Source: Clostridiales bacterium
Lineage (GTDB): Bacteria; Bacillota; Clostridia; Christensenellales; Aristaeellaceae
DNA length: 7,577 nucleotides
Assembly: GCA_004552515.1 (NCBI GenBank)
Contig: SFOF01000101.1
Span: 1 to 7,577 of the forward strand
Direction of reading: 5' to 3'
In this document: positions 5,715 through 7,577 of the stretch, piece after piece
How the letters are laid out: every line of letters begins with the position of its first letter
How positions within the stretch are numbered: the stretch's first letter is position 1
Program-made: the position numbers and the translations under genes
Notes under the pieces: model-generated
Told to the model about the DNA's origin: nothing
What the model saw: only the letters and a program-made list of their open reading frames with translations
Databases searched by the model: none

Positions 5715-6158
5715 CGTTTCCTCCGATTGTGGCAACAGCCTCTATTGGAGAGACAGCATATAAGGCAGCCGCCCGCCATGATATTTTGTCGGGCAATTAT
5801 TGACCAGAGTGACGGCGCGGCGTTCATCTTCTTCGTCAATAACAGCGCTTATTGCAGCTCCCCCAGCAAAAGCGCGCCCCGACACATCGCCGCCCACAGG
5901 ACTTTGCGCAGCATCGTCGGGCCGATTGCGATGCAAAGCCCTTCCCCGATTATGCTGACAGCACTCGCTATAACGCGCTCCATCACGTCGTATCCTTCCC
6001 TCCCCGCAAGGCTCTTTGCGGCATTGTCAAACCGATTGCGGCGTTTATTGAACAAAGGCTTTATATGCTTTTTTCACCCTGCCGCCGTCTTAAAGCGGGC
6101 AGAACAAATCCTCGCCCCACCTTCCGCGCGGCGATCTCCGCATCGCATTGCACATAAA
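5715..6158. other. Gap without a supportable gene; repeat remnants only
   Basis: Reading frames here are short and lack family motifs. 5715-5760 and 5823-5876 both resemble the distal module seen after 3994 (AACAGC...ATTG). CCGCAA (6004-6009) and TTGCGG (6016-6021) form a small hairpin. On the minus strand 5983-5849 could encode 44 residues beginning MERVIASAVSII, with GAAGGA 9 nt upstream of ATG and a hydrophobic N-terminal half. I do not recognise it and do not call it a gene. Confidence 0.5.
5771..5822 (+). repeat. Degenerate hairpin-B-and-tail copy of the element (R5)
   Basis: GCCCGCC (5771-5777) and GTCGGGC (5788-5794) pair in 6 of 7 positions around a 10-nt AT-rich loop. The following sequence ends in GTGACGGCGCGGCG, the tail end of the element. 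Modules C and A and the outer half of stem B are missing. Confidence 0.5.
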
Positions 6159-6203
6159 GCCCCCGCCGAACCGTCTCATCTCGGTTCAGCGGGGGCCGTT
6201 TTT
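6159..6203. terminator. Strong hairpin terminator between convergent genes
   Basis: GCCCCCGCCGAACCG (6159-6173) and CGGTTCAGCGGGGGC (6182-6196) pair in 14 of 15 positions around an 8-nt loop. On the plus strand CG and five T (6199-6203) follow, with ACTTTTC further on. On the minus strand the tail is only TTTATG. It lies 44 nt past the Nudix stop codon and can serve both directions, but the T run favours transcription arriving from the left. Confidence 0.8.
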
Positions 6204-6240
6204 CACTTTTCATTCATGGCGCGGCAACCGGCGCCGCCCT

Positions 6241-6654
6241 TCACAGCGTCTCGATGAACGCCTTCGCCTGATCAAGAATTTCCTTCGTGTTCTCGAACTG
6301 AAACAGCGCGCGCGCCTGCTCATAGGGCATAAGCTGTGCGCTCAACAGCTCTTCCTTCTGCGGTACGATCGGCTGATCTTCGTATTCGGCGACGAAATAA
6401 ATCACGCGTTTCATCACGCCCGGCTTTTTCGGCAGCGCATGCTCTTCTTCGGTGCGGAAGCCGTCGATCAGGCGCGGCGTCAGGCCGACCTCCTCGCGAA
6501 TCTCGCGCAGAGCCGTCTGCTCCGGCGTTTCGTCGCCCTCCATATGTCCCTTCGGGAAACCGTAATAACCCTCGATCGAGCGAATAATCACATAGAATAT
6601 CTCGCCGCCGCGCCGCGTAAACACCACAGCGCCGCACGATGTTTCGTATGTCAT
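6241..6654 (-). CDS. Nudix hydrolase, diadenosine tetraphosphate hydrolase-like
   Basis: A 137-residue cytosolic Nudix enzyme. The complete Nudix box is G36-x5-E42-x7-REIREEVGL (50-58), with the Glu residues that bind Mg2+. The preceding SCGAVVFTRRGGEIFYVIIRS and GYYGFPKGHMEGDET resemble bis(5'-nucleosyl)-tetraphosphatases, which split Ap4A-type nucleotides; other nucleoside-diphosphate-linked substrates are possible. Length is typical of small Nudix proteins. The start at 6654 is chosen because GGAGG lies 6 nt upstream and family similarity begins there. The frame stays open back to an ATG at 6801, but the added 49 residues are basic and resemble no domain. It follows hom on the same strand, 352 bp downstream and beyond a repeat copy, so it is probably transcribed separately. 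The strong hairpin at 6159-6196 follows. Confidence 0.88.
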   Translation of the reverse strand: MTYETSCGAVVFTRRGGEIFYVIIRSIEGYYGFPKGHMEGDETPEQTALREIREEVGLTPRLIDGFRTEEEHALPKKPGVMKRVIYFVAEYEDQPIVPQKEELLSAQLMPYEQARALFQFENTKEILDQAKAFIETL

Positions 6655-6860
6655 AGCTTTCCTCCGTTTTTCAATCGACTGCTTCAGCCAGAAGTCCGCG
6701 TCCCGCCGCCGCTTTCGCGCATGAAACGTCATACTACAGAGCAATTTCCCTTCATAGCTGTCATTCTGCCCATGACAAGGCGTAACAGACTCCTTCTGCA
6801 AGCGTTTTTTCCATTTCTTCCAACGACGGCCGCCTCATTCAGAATCCCGCGCCTCGCAAA
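6655..6860 (-). promoter_or_regulatory. Upstream region of the Nudix gene, no firm promoter
   Basis: On the minus strand TTGTCA (6778-6773) is followed 16 bp later by TATGAA, a possible but weak promoter. TGTCAT (6759-6764) and ATGACA (6772-6777) form a perfect 6-bp inverted repeat with a 7-nt spacer over this site and could be an operator. No gene is supported in this stretch. Confidence 0.25.
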
Positions 6861-7024
6861 GCCCGGGGACACGGAGAGACTTGACCGGCTCCAGCTTATG
6901 GCCGGTCAAGTCGGGCTGTATAGCGATGATCTCAACCCGCACCAACGTCCAGACTCGAAGCGCCCTCAAGCGCTGAAGAATCAGGCTGCATGCGTGAAGC
7001 GGCGTGTCAGTCGGCACTGCCGAC
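6861..7024 (-). repeat. Complete copy of the intergenic hairpin element on the minus strand (R6)
   Basis: Read on the minus strand: hairpin C is the 15-nt palindrome GTCGGCAGTGCCGAC (7024-7010), lying in the last five codons of hom; then TGA and CACGCCGCTTCACGCATGC; hairpin A (6982-6952) with GATTC/GAGTC and AGCGC/GCGCT; a linker with GAGATCATCGCTATACAGCC; hairpin B, GACTTGACCGGC/GCCGGTCAAGTC (6912-6878), with the 11-nt loop CATAAGCTGGA; and tail TCTCCGTGTCCCC. The B arms equal those of R1b, but the loop and linker differ. The terminal ACGGCGCGGCG is barely recognisable. Confidence 0.8.
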
Positions 7025-7577
7025 CAGAGGCTGAGAGAAGATGACGCCGCGCGCGGAGAGGGAAGCGGCCTGCGCGTCAAATTCCTCGTCGGTCAGGGGC
7101 GCGGTCATCACGGCCAGCTCGCCGGCGCAGGGCTTCAGCACCCAGTCGGCGGCGAACATCGCCATCACCGGCTCGGCCTCGGCGGGCACGCGCAGGAGCC
7201 TGCGGCGCGCCACCCTGCTGACCGGATTAAACGCCGGCACAACCGCGCGCCCGGCGGCGGGCACAAACGCGTCGATCGCGCGCGCAATCTCAATCACATC
7301 GCCCACAACCGCGCTCGCCGTTGCCCGACGCCCCGCGCCGCGGCCGAAGAACATCACATCGTCCACATAGTCGCCGTGCACGATGATCGCGTTGAACACA
7401 TCGTTCACATTGTACAGCGGATGCGCCGCCGGCACAAACGCCGGATGCACCCAGCCGCTCCAGCTTGCGCCGTCCTCGCTCAGTTCGGCGTGAGCAATCA
7501 GCTTCACTGCGCCGCCGAACGCCGCCGCCGCCGCCATGTCCTGCTCGGTAATCGCGCTGATGCCCTGCGTCGGAATG
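7007..7577 (-). CDS. hom: Homoserine dehydrogenase, C-terminal part
   Basis: The frame enters from the right edge and gives 189 residues ending at TGA (7009-7007). Homoserine dehydrogenase reduces aspartate semialdehyde to homoserine with NAD(P)H, the branch point to threonine and methionine. IPTQGISAITEQDM matches the segment after the catalytic domain entry. HPAFVPAAHPLYNVNDVFNA (44-63) and GDVVD-like VMFFGRGAGRRATASAVVGD (74-93) are hallmark blocks. The catalytic Asp/Lys and the N-terminal NAD(P) domain lie outside the window. The tail (about 120-184) is short and resembles a reduced ACT domain without the usual DxPGVL motif, so threonine feedback may be altered. The last codons, VGSAD and stop, coincide with hairpin C of repeat R6. 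Identification is firm. Confidence 0.93.
   Translation of the reverse strand, partial: IPTQGISAITEQDMAAAAAFGGAVKLIAHAELSEDGASWSGWVHPAFVPAAHPLYNVNDVFNAIIVHGDYVDDVMFFGRGAGRRATASAVVGDVIEIARAIDAFVPAAGRAVVPAFNPVSRVARRRLLRVPAEAEPVMAMFAADWVLKPCAGELAVMTAPLTDEEFDAQAASLSARGVIFSQPLVGSAD

Noticed and set aside
5849..5983. 44-codon minus-strand frame (MERVIASAVSII...) with a plausible ribosome binding site
   Set aside because: Some hydrophobic character, but it is very short, has no recognised family or clear promoter, and its end lies in the repeat distal module. Mentioned in the gap entry only.
6655..6801. N-terminal extension of the Nudix protein by 49 residues
   Set aside because: The GGAGG site and family similarity both place the start at 6654; the extension is basic and unlike any domain.
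6148..7044. 298-codon plus-strand frame over the Nudix gene and repeat R6
   Set aside because: It reads antisense through a clear Nudix gene and through hairpins, without motifs.

Overview
The window looks like a chromosomal piece of a fairly GC-rich Clostridia-type Firmicute. The reasons are strong AGGAGG-like ribosome binding sites about 8 nt before most starts, near-consensus sigma-A promoters, an ArgR-type operator, and proteins of clostridial style. No taxonomic marker is present, so this is inference.

Layout: 1-297 is the 3' end of an M18 (aspartyl-type) aminopeptidase, closed by an intrinsic terminator. 298-618 is an AT-rich regulatory gap with a promoter and an ArgR-like palindrome, followed by argG (619-1851). 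A repeat-filled gap leads to argH (2326-3711). A second repeat-filled gap ends in a perfect-consensus promoter and a GH28-like parallel beta-helix protein (4148-5515). A long gap without a convincing gene (5516-6240) holds more repeats and a strong hairpin terminator. On the minus strand follow a Nudix hydrolase of the Ap4A-hydrolase type (6241-6654) and the C-terminal part of homoserine dehydrogenase (7007 to the window end). argG and argH catalyse the last two steps of arginine synthesis (citrulline + aspartate to argininosuccinate, then arginine + fumarate). The other genes have no obvious shared pathway.

The most striking content is not a gene. A modular intergenic repeat of about 165-200 bp, which I do not recognise, occurs as four near-complete copies (1903-2078, 3819-3994, 5516-5714 and, on the minus strand, 6861-7024) plus at least four partial ones. 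Each full copy has, in order, a short GC hairpin (C), a linker, a two-step hairpin (A, largely decayed in one copy), a conserved linker, a 12-bp hairpin (B) usually with an 11-nt loop, and a tail ending in a form of ACGGCGCGGCG. Loops and linkers are conserved while the stem arms change in compensating pairs, as expected for a selected RNA or cruciform structure. The element begins at the stop codon of four different genes, always in the orientation of the gene it follows. At argH and hom its first hairpin appears to overlap the last codons, so the element may supply the stop codon itself. It behaves like a REP/MITE-like 3'-UTR element and is the best candidate here for something undescribed.
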